Part shown: positions 34,012 through 42,497 of the stretch, one piece after another
Numbering within the stretch: position 1 is the stretch's first letter
How the letters are laid out: each line of letters begins with the position of its first letter
Origin: Xylanibacter rodentium
Lineage (GTDB): Bacteria; Bacteroidota; Bacteroidia; Bacteroidales; Bacteroidaceae
DNA length: 64,000 nt
Direction: 5' to 3'
Assembly (NCBI RefSeq): GCF_013166575.1
Contig: NZ_JABKKE010000007.1
Span: forward strand, 1-64,000
Made by a program: the position numbers and the translations under genes
The notes under the pieces: generated by a model
What the model was told of the DNA's origin: nothing
Database searches by the model: none
Seen by the model: only the letters and a program-made list of their open reading frames with translations

Positions 34012-35412
34012 TCAATAGAACTTGAAATAGTTGCGTGCATTGTTGTAAGAAATATCCTCTACCATACGGCTCAGAATCTCATGGTCGTTTGGCAGCAATC
34101 CTTTCTCTACATCATTGCCGAGAATGTTGCAGAGCAAGCGACGGAAATACTCATGACGAGGATAACTCAGGAACGAACGTGAATCGGTGAGCATACCTAC
34201 AAAACGGCTCAACAGTCCAAGCACGGAAAGGGCGTTCATCTGACGTGTCATACCGTCGAGCTGATCATTGAACCACCAACCTGAACCAAACTGAATCTTG
34301 CCCGGACAGCCTCCCTGGAAGTTACCGAGCATGGTGGCGATAACCTCATTGGCACACGGATTCAATGTATACAAAATAGTACGTGTGAGTTTGCCCTCCA
34401 TGTTAAGTTCGTTAAGGAATTTGCTCATAGCTTTGGCTGTGGTAAACTCGCCGATAGAGTCAAAACCGGTATCCGGACCAAGCTGATTGTACATAGCGGT
34501 ATTGTTGTCGCGGATAGCACCATAGTGGAACTGCTGTGTCCAGTCGGCTTCAGCATCCATTACAGCCATCTCTTTAAGGAAACAATGCTTATACTGACGT
34601 GTCTCGTACACAGTAAGTTCCTTTCCGCTCATGGCCTTGGCAAAAATATCTTCAATCTGTGCCTCTGTATAAGGTTCGTCATAGAATTCCTCAATGCCAT
34701 GGTCAGACAAACGACAACCGTTCTCGGTAAAGAAATCATGACGTTTCTTCAGAGCATCAAGCATGTCCTTGAACGTGGTTATGGTCACTCCGGCCACTTC
34801 ACCAAGCTGGTTCACATAGGCAGGAAACTCCGGCTTCTCAATATTCATGGCCTTGTCAGGGCGCCATGCCGGTATCATCTTAATCTCAAATCCGTCTTCA
34901 CGTGTCTGCTTGTGATAGCGCAGGTCGTCCACTGGATCGTCTGTAGTGCAGACACACTCTACATTGTAATGACGCATAAGGCCGCGGGCTGAGAATTCCG
35001 GCTGTTTCAGTTTTTCGTTACACTCGTCAAAAATCTCACGTGCTGTCTTCGGGCTGAGCTGTTTCTCGATACCGAAAGCCGTCTTCAATTCGAGGTGGGT
35101 CCAGTGATAAAGAGGATTGCGGAATGTGTATGGAACAGTCTCTGCCCATTTTTCAAACTTCTCCCAATCGCTTGTATCTTTGCCTGTGCAGAAACGCTCA
35201 TCCACACCGTTGGTACGCATGGCACGCCACTTATAATGGTCACCACCGAGCCAAAGCTCTGTGATGCTCTTGAACTTATGGTCGTTTGCTACCATCTCGG
35301 GAATCAGATGACAGTGATAATCAATAATTGGCATTTTGGCCGCATGGTTGTGGAACAGTTCCTGTGCTACCTCGGTATCAAGCAGGAAGTTCGCATCATT
35401 AAATTGTTTCAT
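34012..35412 (-). CDS. uxaC: Glucuronate isomerase
   Basis: Interconverts D-glucuronate and D-fructuronate (also galacturonate and tagaturonate) in hexuronate breakdown. The 466 residues fit the family, which belongs to the amidohydrolase superfamily. The start has LFHNHAAKMPIIDYHCHLIPE with the metal-binding HCH. TTDDPVDDLRYH and GWWFNDQLDGM are UxaC signatures. It stands alone here, with uxuA/uxuB or kdg genes not in the window. It could serve the uronates released by the alginate-lyase-like protein, but that link is only a guess. Confidence 0.96.
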   Translation of the reverse strand: MKQFNDANFLLDTEVAQELFHNHAAKMPIIDYHCHLIPEMVANDHKFKSITELWLGGDHYKWRAMRTNGVDERFCTGKDTSDWEKFEKWAETVPYTFRNPLYHWTHLELKTAFGIEKQLSPKTAREIFDECNEKLKQPEFSARGLMRHYNVECVCTTDDPVDDLRYHKQTREDGFEIKMIPAWRPDKAMNIEKPEFPAYVNQLGEVAGVTITTFKDMLDALKKRHDFFTENGCRLSDHGIEEFYDEPYTEAQIEDIFAKAMSGKELTVYETRQYKHCFLKEMAVMDAEADWTQQFHYGAIRDNNTAMYNQLGPDTGFDSIGEFTTAKAMSKFLNELNMEGKLTRTILYTLNPCANEVIATMLGNFQGGCPGKIQFGSGWWFNDQLDGMTRQMNALSVLGLLSRFVGMLTDSRSFLSYPRHEYFRRLLCNILGNDVEKGLLPNDHEILSRMVEDISYNNARNYFKFY

Positions 35413-35466
35413 AATTAGTTTAAGCTATGATTATATAATATTATGTAATAGACAAATCTCCGAGCG

Positions 35467-35498
35467 CAAAAATAACAAATAAATTCCGTATTTTCAAA
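35467..35498 (-). promoter_or_regulatory. Promoter of uxaC
   Basis: Minus-strand TTTG (35498-35495), 20 bp and TATTTTTG (35474-35467) match the consensus well. The leader is about 50 nt. Confidence 0.7.
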
Positions 35499-35507
35499 AA
35501 CTTTACG

Positions 35508-35515
35508 TATTTTTG
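35508..35515 (+). promoter_or_regulatory. Candidate -7 box of ansA
   Basis: TATTTTTG on the plus strand, 21 bp before the ansA ATG. Its -33 region overlaps the divergent uxaC promoter, so the two may interfere. Confidence 0.5.
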
Positions 35516-35535
35516 CACCAAAATTTACGTAAACG

Positions 35536-36570
35536 ATGACGTACGATAATAATGTCCTGCTCATATATACCGGTGGCACAATAGGTATGAACCGTAATCC
35601 GCACACAGGTGCACTCGAACCTTTCAACTTCGAGCACCTGTTAAACAATGTGCCCGAACTTGCACAATTCTCCACACACATCGCCACATATCAGTTTGAT
35701 CCTCCAATAGACAGCAGCGATATGTCGCCCGCTCTTTGGACGGATTTGGCACACATCATAGCCGACAATTACGACAATTATGACGGCTTCGTCATACTCC
35801 ATGGCACCGATACTATGGCATATACGGCATCGGCATTGAGCTACATGCTCGAGAACCTCACAAAACCAGTCATTCTCACCGGTAGCCAGTTACCAATAGG
35901 ACAGTTGCGCACCGACGGCAAAGAGAATCTCATAACAAGCATAGAGATTGCCTCAGCCAAACATTCCAACGGAAAAGCCATGGTACCCGAAGTTGGTATA
36001 TATTTCAATGGCCATCTTCTACGCGGCAACAGGACAACCAAACAGAGTGCTGACGAGTTTGACGCTTTCGAAAGTTTCAACTATCCCCACCTTGTAGAAG
36101 CCGGTGTCAATATCAGCTATCACGAAAGCCGCATGCTGTCCCCCGACTTCTCACGCCCCATGATTCCGCACTTCCGTCTCGACAACAACGTTATCGTATT
36201 CACCATTTTTCCTGGAATACGCGAAGACCTTGTACGACATATAATAGCCACCCCAAACCTCAGAGCCATAGTCATGCGTACCTACGGAAGTGGCAATGCC
36301 CCCCAAAAGCCATGGCTTATCAATGCCTTGAAAGAAGCAGCGTGCCATGGAAAGATAATAATAAACATAAGCCAATGCATGGCAGGAAAAGTTGAAATGG
36401 ACCGATACGACACCGGCTACCAGTTGAAATCTGCCGGAGTACTGAGCGGCTACGACAGTACTGTTGAAAGCGCCGTCACCAAACTGATGTATCTTCAGGC
36501 ACGATATACCGATCAGGATACCGTGCGTGAGTATATGAAAAAGAGTATACGTGGAGAAATTTCAATATGA
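35536..36570 (+). CDS. ansA: Type I L-asparaginase
   Basis: Hydrolyses asparagine to aspartate and ammonia in the cytoplasm. The 344-residue protein has the first catalytic Thr in LLIYTGGTIGMN and the second in ILHGTDTMAYTASALSYM. It also has the LTGSQLPIGQLRTD block of the type I (AnsA) group. No signal peptide is present. It is divergent from uxaC with a 123-bp spacer and ends in a clear terminator. Confidence 0.93.
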   Translation: MTYDNNVLLIYTGGTIGMNRNPHTGALEPFNFEHLLNNVPELAQFSTHIATYQFDPPIDSSDMSPALWTDLAHIIADNYDNYDGFVILHGTDTMAYTASALSYMLENLTKPVILTGSQLPIGQLRTDGKENLITSIEIASAKHSNGKAMVPEVGIYFNGHLLRGNRTTKQSADEFDAFESFNYPHLVEAGVNISYHESRMLSPDFSRPMIPHFRLDNNVIVFTIFPGIREDLVRHIIATPNLRAIVMRTYGSGNAPQKPWLINALKEAACHGKIIINISQCMAGKVEMDRYDTGYQLKSAGVLSGYDSTVESAVTKLMYLQARYTDQDTVREYMKKSIRGEISI

Positions 36571-36618
36571 TTAACATTATACGGTTCTGACAATCAACAG
36601 AATATAAAATATTCAAAC

Positions 36619-36662
36619 AAAGCGGAATACCCCTGTCCTACCGACACGTTATTCCGCTTTTA
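36619..36662 (+). terminator. Terminator of ansA
   Basis: AAAGCGGAATA pairs with TATTCCGCTTT around a 20-nt loop and runs into TTTTAT. The rubrerythrin -7 box starts five bases later. Confidence 0.82.
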
Positions 36663-36666
36663 TCAT

Positions 36667-36674
36667 TATCTTTG
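36667..36674 (+). promoter_or_regulatory. Candidate -7 box of the rubrerythrin gene
   Basis: TATCTTTG matches TAnnTTTG. Its -33 region would lie inside the ansA terminator stem. Confidence 0.5.
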
Positions 36675-36718
36675 TCCCGTCAATAAATATTTTATTCACC
36701 ATTAAATATATGTTAGTT

Positions 36719-37261
36719 ATGAAAGATTTAAAAGGAACAAAGACAGAGAAAAACCTCCTTGAGGCATTTGCAGGCGAGTCAATGGCACGCAACAAGTATA
36801 CATACTTTGCATCAAAGGCAAAGAAAGACGGCTATGTTCAGATAGCGGCGCTGTTTGAAGAGACAGCTGCCAACGAAAAAGAACATGCCGAACTGTGGTA
36901 CAAGTTTTTACACGGAGGCGAAATCAACGATACGGAATGGAACCTTCAGGACGCCGCCAACGGTGAAAGCTATGAGTGGCAAGACATGTACAAACGCATG
37001 GCAGAGGAAGCACGTGAGGAAGGATTTACCGAAATAGCAAAAAAATTCGAACTCGTAGCCGAAGTGGAAAAAGCCCACGAAGAACGTTATCTCAGACTGC
37101 TGAAGAATGTCAAGGATGAAAAAGTATTCTCAAAGGACGGTGAAGTTATATGGCAGTGTTCAAACTGCGGACATCTTGTCATTGGTAAGAAAGCTCCGAA
37201 AGAATGTCCCGTATGCGACCATGCACAGTCCTATTTTCAGGTAAAACCGGAGAACTATTGA
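36719..37261 (+). CDS. Rubrerythrin
   Basis: Non-haem di-iron peroxidase that detoxifies hydrogen peroxide in anaerobes. The 180-residue protein starts with [21 protein letters not shown]. The ferritin-like diiron domain carries the Glu and His ligands in [12 protein letters not shown] and [12 protein letters not shown]. The C-terminal rubredoxin-like domain has CSNCG and CPVCDH (about 146-170). I prefer ATG 36719 over ATG 36710 because family members begin MKDLKGT. Confidence 0.94.
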   Translation: MKDLKGTKTEKNLLEAFAGESMARNKYTYFASKAKKDGYVQIAALFEETAANEKEHAELWYKFLHGGEINDTEWNLQDAANGESYEWQDMYKRMAEEAREEGFTEIAKKFELVAEVEKAHEERYLRLLKNVKDEKVFSKDGEVIWQCSNCGHLVIGKKAPKECPVCDHAQSYFQVKPENY

Positions 37262-37291
37262 CAATAACATGTCTTTAATACTATAAAACTC

Positions 37292-37342
37292 AATGAATAG
37301 CGGTCTTTTCTTCTCTTCGTAGAAACGGCCGCTATCATTTTT
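37292..37342 (+). terminator. Terminator of the rubrerythrin gene
   Basis: ATAGCGGTC pairs with GGCCGCTAT (one mismatch) and is extended by TTTC/GAAA; a CATTTTT tail follows. It lies between converging genes. Confidence 0.75.
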
Positions 37343-37366
37343 AGGGATGGGTACACAATTCCCTCC

Positions 37367-38335
37367 CTACCCCTTGATAAAAGCATGACATATGTTTATT
37401 ATATATCGTTTGGTGGCATGAAATGAACCTTTCAGCAGTATGACATAAAAATATGGTGTGGCATGAAAGTACTTCCAAATAATTCCCCAGCTTCCTGACA
37501 GTTCAAAATTGCATTCTTTTTTTCTGAACAGATAGTCTTTGATACCTCGTCCCACAAAATCTTTTAGCAGCCTGCCCTTATCTTTCCTGATAGTGGATTT
37601 TGATATCAATCCGCGTTTGACATAGCTGTCCAGTACATCATAATAATTGACAACATGTGGAGTAAAAAAGTGGTATGGTGTTCGCTTGTTGCTTTCCACT
37701 TCAATACAACGGTATGACGTAATGTTGACAAGTGTGGTAACCCGTGATGTCTCAGTGAGATACAGAAGCCACATCATCTGGAGTATCATGAACCGTGATC
37801 TGTCTTGAAAACTATATAGTGAAGGCAACTGTCGGTGGAAACATCCGAAGTTGGATATCCATGTCATTTTGTTATTCAGTGTACGAACCAACTGGTTTAC
37901 GTCTGAAACACAAATTTCCGTCATTCCTCTTTTCATATTTTTGATATCTTGGAAAAAGAAAAGACTATGTCCCTCGTCGTGTTCTATACTTCTGATTTTC
38001 TCCTTCATCATCCTTAGATCGGCATCAGAAAATGAAGTGTAGTCGTTTAGGAGTTTGAGATAAGTGCCGTGTCCGAGAGACAGAACTTTAAGGAAATTCA
38101 AATCTCTGATATTTTCACTATTGCAACTATATATTATACTCTTATCCGGATATTTGGCACAAAGTTCACGTACTATTGACGATGTTGAATCGGTGGAGGC
38201 ATTGTCAGATACCACCAACTCAACATCGTCATCAAATGAAGGCAATACCAACAACCGCTCCATATTTTCACGCAATATGTTGTCGCGGTTGTATGTCGGT
38301 ATGCATATTGATATTACAGGATTATTATTCTTCAT
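37367..38335 (-). CDS. Family 2 glycosyltransferase, last gene of the dideoxysugar operon
   Basis: A cytoplasmic GT-A transferase of 322 residues. The N-terminus has the nucleotide-binding ISICIPTYNRDNILRENMERL and VVSDNASTDST. The C-terminal part is helical and basic, with no membrane span of normal length. Its ATG overlaps the TGA of the TPP-enzyme gene (ATGA), which shows translational coupling and membership of the operon. It could transfer the operon's CDP-sugar to a lipid-linked oligosaccharide, as AbeT does for abequose. The donor is inferred from context only. Confidence 0.82.
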   Translation of the reverse strand: MKNNNPVISICIPTYNRDNILRENMERLLVLPSFDDDVELVVSDNASTDSTSSIVRELCAKYPDKSIIYSCNSENIRDLNFLKVLSLGHGTYLKLLNDYTSFSDADLRMMKEKIRSIEHDEGHSLFFFQDIKNMKRGMTEICVSDVNQLVRTLNNKMTWISNFGCFHRQLPSLYSFQDRSRFMILQMMWLLYLTETSRVTTLVNITSYRCIEVESNKRTPYHFFTPHVVNYYDVLDSYVKRGLISKSTIRKDKGRLLKDFVGRGIKDYLFRKKECNFELSGSWGIIWKYFHATPYFYVILLKGSFHATKRYIINICHAFIKG

Positions 38336-40152
38336 CGTTCGCCCACCGGATGGTATATGCACTGCTTCTGCAATTCTTCGCCCATAAACGGTGCCATCTT
38401 CTCCAATGGAGCTGACGACATCTTTCCGTTTTTGTCCATAAAACTGGCAGATTTAGGGAAGAGCGTCTGCTCGGGATGCATGTGTATCTCACAAATCATG
38501 CTCCCGGAACTTTCAAGAACATCACGGATTGTCCGGTCAAGCGTTTCCCCCTCTTCTCTGATATCGATATATTCGATGCCGTATGCCGCCGCTATCTTCC
38601 CGAGATTCGGGCATATCACACCGCTGGCGGGATTGGAGCCGGTGAAATGACCTTTGAAAAAACTTTTTTGAGTCGTCTTGATGGCAAGATAACCCTCGTT
38701 CTCCAGAACGAATATCTTCAGCGGCATAGCGTATGTAACCAAAGTCTGAAGCTCCTGAATGTTCATCTGCAACGAACCGTCTCCCGTCACAAGTATGGTC
38801 CGGCCGTGACCACTATTTGCCGTGACCGCTCCGATTGCAGCCGGAAGGTCATAGCCCATGGCTGCACACCCCTGATTGGCAAACACACGCACACCACGAT
38901 TCACTTGCATAGCCTGATAAGTGGATGTATAGGCGGTGCCGTTACCTGTTACAACTACATCTCCGTCCCTCAACTGACGGAACAGCCTGTCGGCAAAAAC
39001 ATATGAAGAGATATATCCCGGTTGCGAGGGATTGTCGTCAAATACAGTGGGAAGTTTCTTCTCTATTGTGCGCCCCCATTCTTTCCAATGACAGAAGTCT
39101 GGCAAGCAGATCCGACGTGTAGCAGCATCAAGTTTGTCGATAAACTCTGACAGATTGGCATGTATAGACATGTCGATGGACAGCGTGGGCTTCTGCATCT
39201 CAGCGAGGTCAGCGTCCACCATGACCTTATATGCCCGTGGAGCCAACAGATCGTATGCATAGCTGATTTGGCGTATACTAAGACGTGTGCCGAGGATTAT
39301 GAGCAAATCGGAATTCTGTACCATGATGTTGCCGATACGGTCGCCACAGATACCTGGTTTTCCGTAGCAGAGCGGATGGTCATGCCATATTATGTCCGAA
39401 CCGCTGATGGCCGTGACGACGGGTATGCCGAGTCGTTCGGCCAAAGTGACGAATAAGTCCTCGCGTTTGGCCAGGCGCACTCCGTTGCCCACATATATTA
39501 CCGGGCTCTTGGCTGTTTTTATTCTGTCTATTAGTTGGTCTATCTGTCTGTCCACAAGGTCGTGGCAGACAGGATCCTCCAACTCGGACAAGTCAAATTC
39601 GCGCAGTATTGTCTCATCGACCATAGCTCCCTGAACATCCAAAGGAACATCAATCCACACCGGACCGGGCCGTCCGTCCGTCGCGATTGCAACAGCCTTG
39701 TCTATTTCACGCTTGATGTCATATGGGTCCGTAACGGTCACGGCATATTTGGTTATGGAGCTTACCATACTCACAATGTCCGCCTCCTGATCTCCAAGTT
39801 GTCGAAGAGGCAGATGAGGATAGCTTCCCTTCATGGTGGAAGTCTTGATTTGCCCTGATATATATAGTCCGGGGATGGAGTCGAGCCATTGCCCTAACAC
39901 ACCCGTTATGGCATTTGTACCGCCAGGACCTGTTGTGACATTTGTCACGCACAGACGTCCGCATGTCCTGTAATAACCCTCAGCCGCTATGGCCGAAGCC
40001 TGCTCGTGATGGTTGCAGATATATGTCAGGCCTTTGGTATGGCCGATAGAGTCGTTAAGATGCATGGCTCCGCCGCCAGTGACGAGAAAACAATGGCTGA
40101 TGCCATGCTTTTCAACAAGATGCTGAAAAATGAAATCAGAGACTTTAATCAT
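38332..40152 (-). CDS. Thiamine-diphosphate-dependent enzyme, acetolactate-synthase type (YerE-like by context)
   Basis: The 606-residue protein has the three domains of the POX/AHAS family. The PYR domain has the catalytic Glu E50 (CNHHEQASAIAAEGYYR) and TTGPGGTNAITG. The central FAD/NAD-like domain (about 195-350) carries SPVIYVGNGVRL. The PP domain has MGYDLPAAIGA, the ThDP motif GDGSLQMN and its distal Asn in LENEGY. The tail SSAPLEKMAPFMG is the kind seen in TPP enzymes of O-antigen clusters. True housekeeping AHAS is unlikely because there is no ilvN/ilvC beside it. Beside rfbF/rfbG/rfbH it most resembles the setting of YerE, which adds a two-carbon unit from pyruvate to a CDP-4-keto-3,6-dideoxyhexose. 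That role is inferred. Confidence 0.75.
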   Translation of the reverse strand: MIKVSDFIFQHLVEKHGISHCFLVTGGGAMHLNDSIGHTKGLTYICNHHEQASAIAAEGYYRTCGRLCVTNVTTGPGGTNAITGVLGQWLDSIPGLYISGQIKTSTMKGSYPHLPLRQLGDQEADIVSMVSSITKYAVTVTDPYDIKREIDKAVAIATDGRPGPVWIDVPLDVQGAMVDETILREFDLSELEDPVCHDLVDRQIDQLIDRIKTAKSPVIYVGNGVRLAKREDLFVTLAERLGIPVVTAISGSDIIWHDHPLCYGKPGICGDRIGNIMVQNSDLLIILGTRLSIRQISYAYDLLAPRAYKVMVDADLAEMQKPTLSIDMSIHANLSEFIDKLDAATRRICLPDFCHWKEWGRTIEKKLPTVFDDNPSQPGYISSYVFADRLFRQLRDGDVVVTGNGTAYTSTYQAMQVNRGVRVFANQGCAAMGYDLPAAIGAVTANSGHGRTILVTGDGSLQMNIQELQTLVTYAMPLKIFVLENEGYLAIKTTQKSFFKGHFTGSNPASGVICPNLGKIAAAYGIEYIDIREEGETLDRTIRDVLESSGSMICEIHMHPEQTLFPKSASFMDKNGKMSSAPLEKMAPFMGEELQKQCIYHPVGER

Positions 40153-40185
40153 AATCAGATATATAATAGTTGGTATTTATATAAA

Positions 40186-41139
40186 TTAGTCTTTTGTTTC
40201 CTTTACATCAAAGTTTATCCGTTCCTTTTCTATCACAAGCGGACGGTGTCGTACTTGTGTTATTATCTGCCCTATATATTCACCGATAACACCCAAGAAC
40301 AGAGCCTGTACTCCAGAAAAGAAGAAAAAACCAATGATAAGCGGAGCAGTGCCAAGTTGGAAATCATCCCAATACATAATCTTATATATAAAATATCCTA
40401 TGGCCACAAGCATGCTGACGATACAAAAGAATATGCCTATAAAACTGGCAATACGCAATGGGACTTTAGAATGGTTTACAAAACCCAGCATAGCCATGTC
40501 ATATAGTGAATAAAAACTTTGATGTGTCTTACCATGCAGACGTTTGGGCTGGCTGTAATACACTATACCAAGATCCCCTCCGTATTCGGCAACCAGACCA
40601 CGCATATATGGATAAGGATCATCGATTTGACGCATCATATCAACAAAAGATCTGTCGTACAGACCAAAACCGGTAAAGTTTTCTATTTGGCGTGTCTCAC
40701 TTATTGCCTTTATTATCTTATAGAACAGACATCTGACACCGAACATAATTGACGATTCCTGCGATTGGCTTTTTACTCCGATAGTAACGTTATGACCGTT
40801 TTCCCACTGTTCAATAAATTTCGGTATCAGCTCCGGCGGATCCTGCAAATCTGCAACCATGAGCATTACTGCATCTCCATTGGCTTGACATACGCCATAA
40901 AAAGGTGAACGGATATGGCCGAAATTCATTGCATTGACAATAATTTTAACATTAGGGTCTTTTACTGCCAGTTTTTTGAGTACGGAAACAGTCTTGTCAG
41001 TAGATGCATTGTCTATGAATATATGCTCATACTCATATTTTCCTACCATCAAATCAAACTGCTGTTTCACTTGTCGATACAATTCCGCTACATTCTCTTC
41101 TTCGTTGTAGCACGGGGTTACTATACTTATTTTTTTCAT
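40186..41139 (-). CDS. GtrB-like polyprenyl-phosphate glycosyltransferase
   Basis: A 317-residue GT2 of the DPM1/GtrB group that moves a sugar from a nucleotide donor to undecaprenyl phosphate at the inner membrane. The catalytic domain has IVTPCYNEEENV, FIDNASTDKT, MVADLQDPPE (the DxD region) and the DPM1-type IVYYSQPKRLHGKTH. Two C-terminal membrane helices follow (about 225-250 and 262-290) with the GtrB hallmark FLGVIGEYIGQI. Its ATG overlaps the stop of the SDR-GtrA gene by four bases, so the flippase domain and this enzyme are translationally coupled. Confidence 0.9.
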   Translation of the reverse strand: MKKISIVTPCYNEEENVAELYRQVKQQFDLMVGKYEYEHIFIDNASTDKTVSVLKKLAVKDPNVKIIVNAMNFGHIRSPFYGVCQANGDAVMLMVADLQDPPELIPKFIEQWENGHNVTIGVKSQSQESSIMFGVRCLFYKIIKAISETRQIENFTGFGLYDRSFVDMMRQIDDPYPYMRGLVAEYGGDLGIVYYSQPKRLHGKTHQSFYSLYDMAMLGFVNHSKVPLRIASFIGIFFCIVSMLVAIGYFIYKIMYWDDFQLGTAPLIIGFFFFSGVQALFLGVIGEYIGQIITQVRHRPLVIEKERINFDVKETKD

Positions 41140-42497
41140 TTCTTCTTATATACAAAACGTTTTAGCATAAAGAAAGAACATATGGCAACAATAGGTGTCG
41201 CTGATATACCGGCCCAGTATTCGTCCAATCCGGATAAAAGCATCAGCTTCACAACGCCGGTGTTTATCACATATATAAATAAATAGCAAAGTGTGAAACG
41301 GAATATCAGACTGTTGTCATTGTTCTCAAATACAAATTTGCCTGTAGTCTTGAAATTAAACAGAACTCCCAAAACATTGCTTATCAGTGTGGCTATAAAA
41401 TAAGGTAAACCGATGAATATCATCAGACAATATACCCCTACTCCAAAAACGGTATTCAGAATGCCGATAAGGATGAAACGCAGGAACTTACTGTTTATGC
41501 AATGCAGGGGATTACCCGACAGTGGCAGAGATGTGCCGCCGCATTCTTCGGCATGCCTGTATTGCAATTTACCCGCCTTTTCCAATTTCTTTTTCTCCTT
41601 TTCAATGATACTCTCCACTACTTTATCAAAAGGAGTGTATACATAATGTCGGGTAGCATTCTCTGTTTTTGACACATCCGGTTGCAGTGATACAATATTG
41701 ACGGGGACTATTTTCCCATAGCATATCTTGCTTGAAGTATTTGTCAGTTCCTTCATGCGTTCGACAAAATCTTTGAGAATTCTCGTATCCCTTGAAGCTA
41801 TATTGTATATTCCATGCAAGAAGCCGTCTTTTCTCATAGCATACTCGCACAACTTCATAATCTGCGTGGCAGCATCTTTGTAATAAAGGAAATTCCAATG
41901 CTGCGTACAAGAACTTAACTCGATTTCCTGACCGGTCAGCATCTTGTTGATGCAACTCATTACCAAAGTCCACTCATGGTCTTCTTCTCCGAATATGCTG
42001 AAAATACGCAAATGTACATATTTCATTCCCGTAGATTCACTGAATTCAACCCCTTTCTCATTTATTGCAAGTTTGGCTCTGCCGTATTCGGAAAAAGGCC
42101 TGCATGGAGTTTCTTCTGTAATGGTTGTCATCACAGTACCGTATTCTGCTTGTGAACCTGCTTCAACAAAAACTTTGCACCCCATCTTATGGGCCGAATG
42201 CATGGCGTCAACGGTATATTCGATATTATTTTCTTGTATATCAACCGTATTTCTGCAATCATGTCCAGTTCCAGCCCATGCCAAATTGATGAAAATGTCA
42301 GCATGTTTGACTTTTTCGTGAAGTCGGGCATATTCTCTCATGTCGGCCGCCATCACTTCTATACCGGACGGCAGTCTGTCTTTTGCTTTAGAACTATCCC
42401 TACATACCGCGATTACAGTATGTCCATTGTTCTGCAACGTCCGACAAATTTCCATGCCAATAAAACTTGTCGCACCCGTGATGAGATATGTGCTCAT
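41136..42497 (-). CDS. Fusion of an extended SDR reductase/epimerase with a GtrA-type flippase domain
   Basis: The 453-residue protein joins two functions. Residues 1-315 form an NAD(P)-dependent extended SDR with TGATSFIG and the catalytic pair Y138/K142 (EYGRAKLA). It resembles RfbJ/YerF-type CDP-sugar ketoreductases more than a housekeeping epimerase. Residues 337-453 form a GtrA domain with four membrane helices, including FILIGILNTVFGVGVY, the conserved NFKTTGKFVF and the final MLKRFVYKKK. GtrA proteins are the proposed flippases for polyprenyl-phosphate sugars. No stop or frameshift lies between the parts, and the linker (316-336) is short. It overlaps the GT-C gene upstream and the GtrB-like gene downstream, each by four bases. 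Confidence 0.85.
   Translation of the reverse strand: MSTYLITGATSFIGMEICRTLQNNGHTVIAVCRDSSKAKDRLPSGIEVMAADMREYARLHEKVKHADIFINLAWAGTGHDCRNTVDIQENNIEYTVDAMHSAHKMGCKVFVEAGSQAEYGTVMTTITEETPCRPFSEYGRAKLAINEKGVEFSESTGMKYVHLRIFSIFGEEDHEWTLVMSCINKMLTGQEIELSSCTQHWNFLYYKDAATQIMKLCEYAMRKDGFLHGIYNIASRDTRILKDFVERMKELTNTSSKICYGKIVPVNIVSLQPDVSKTENATRHYVYTPFDKVVESIIEKEKKKLEKAGKLQYRHAEECGGTSLPLSGNPLHCINSKFLRFILIGILNTVFGVGVYCLMIFIGLPYFIATLISNVLGVLFNFKTTGKFVFENNDNSLIFRFTLCYLFIYVINTGVVKLMLLSGLDEYWAGISATPIVAICSFFMLKRFVYKKK

Noticed and set aside
38332..40152. Housekeeping acetolactate synthase (ilvB)
   Set aside because: There is no ilvN, ilvC or ilvD beside it, and it is embedded by gene overlaps in a sugar operon.
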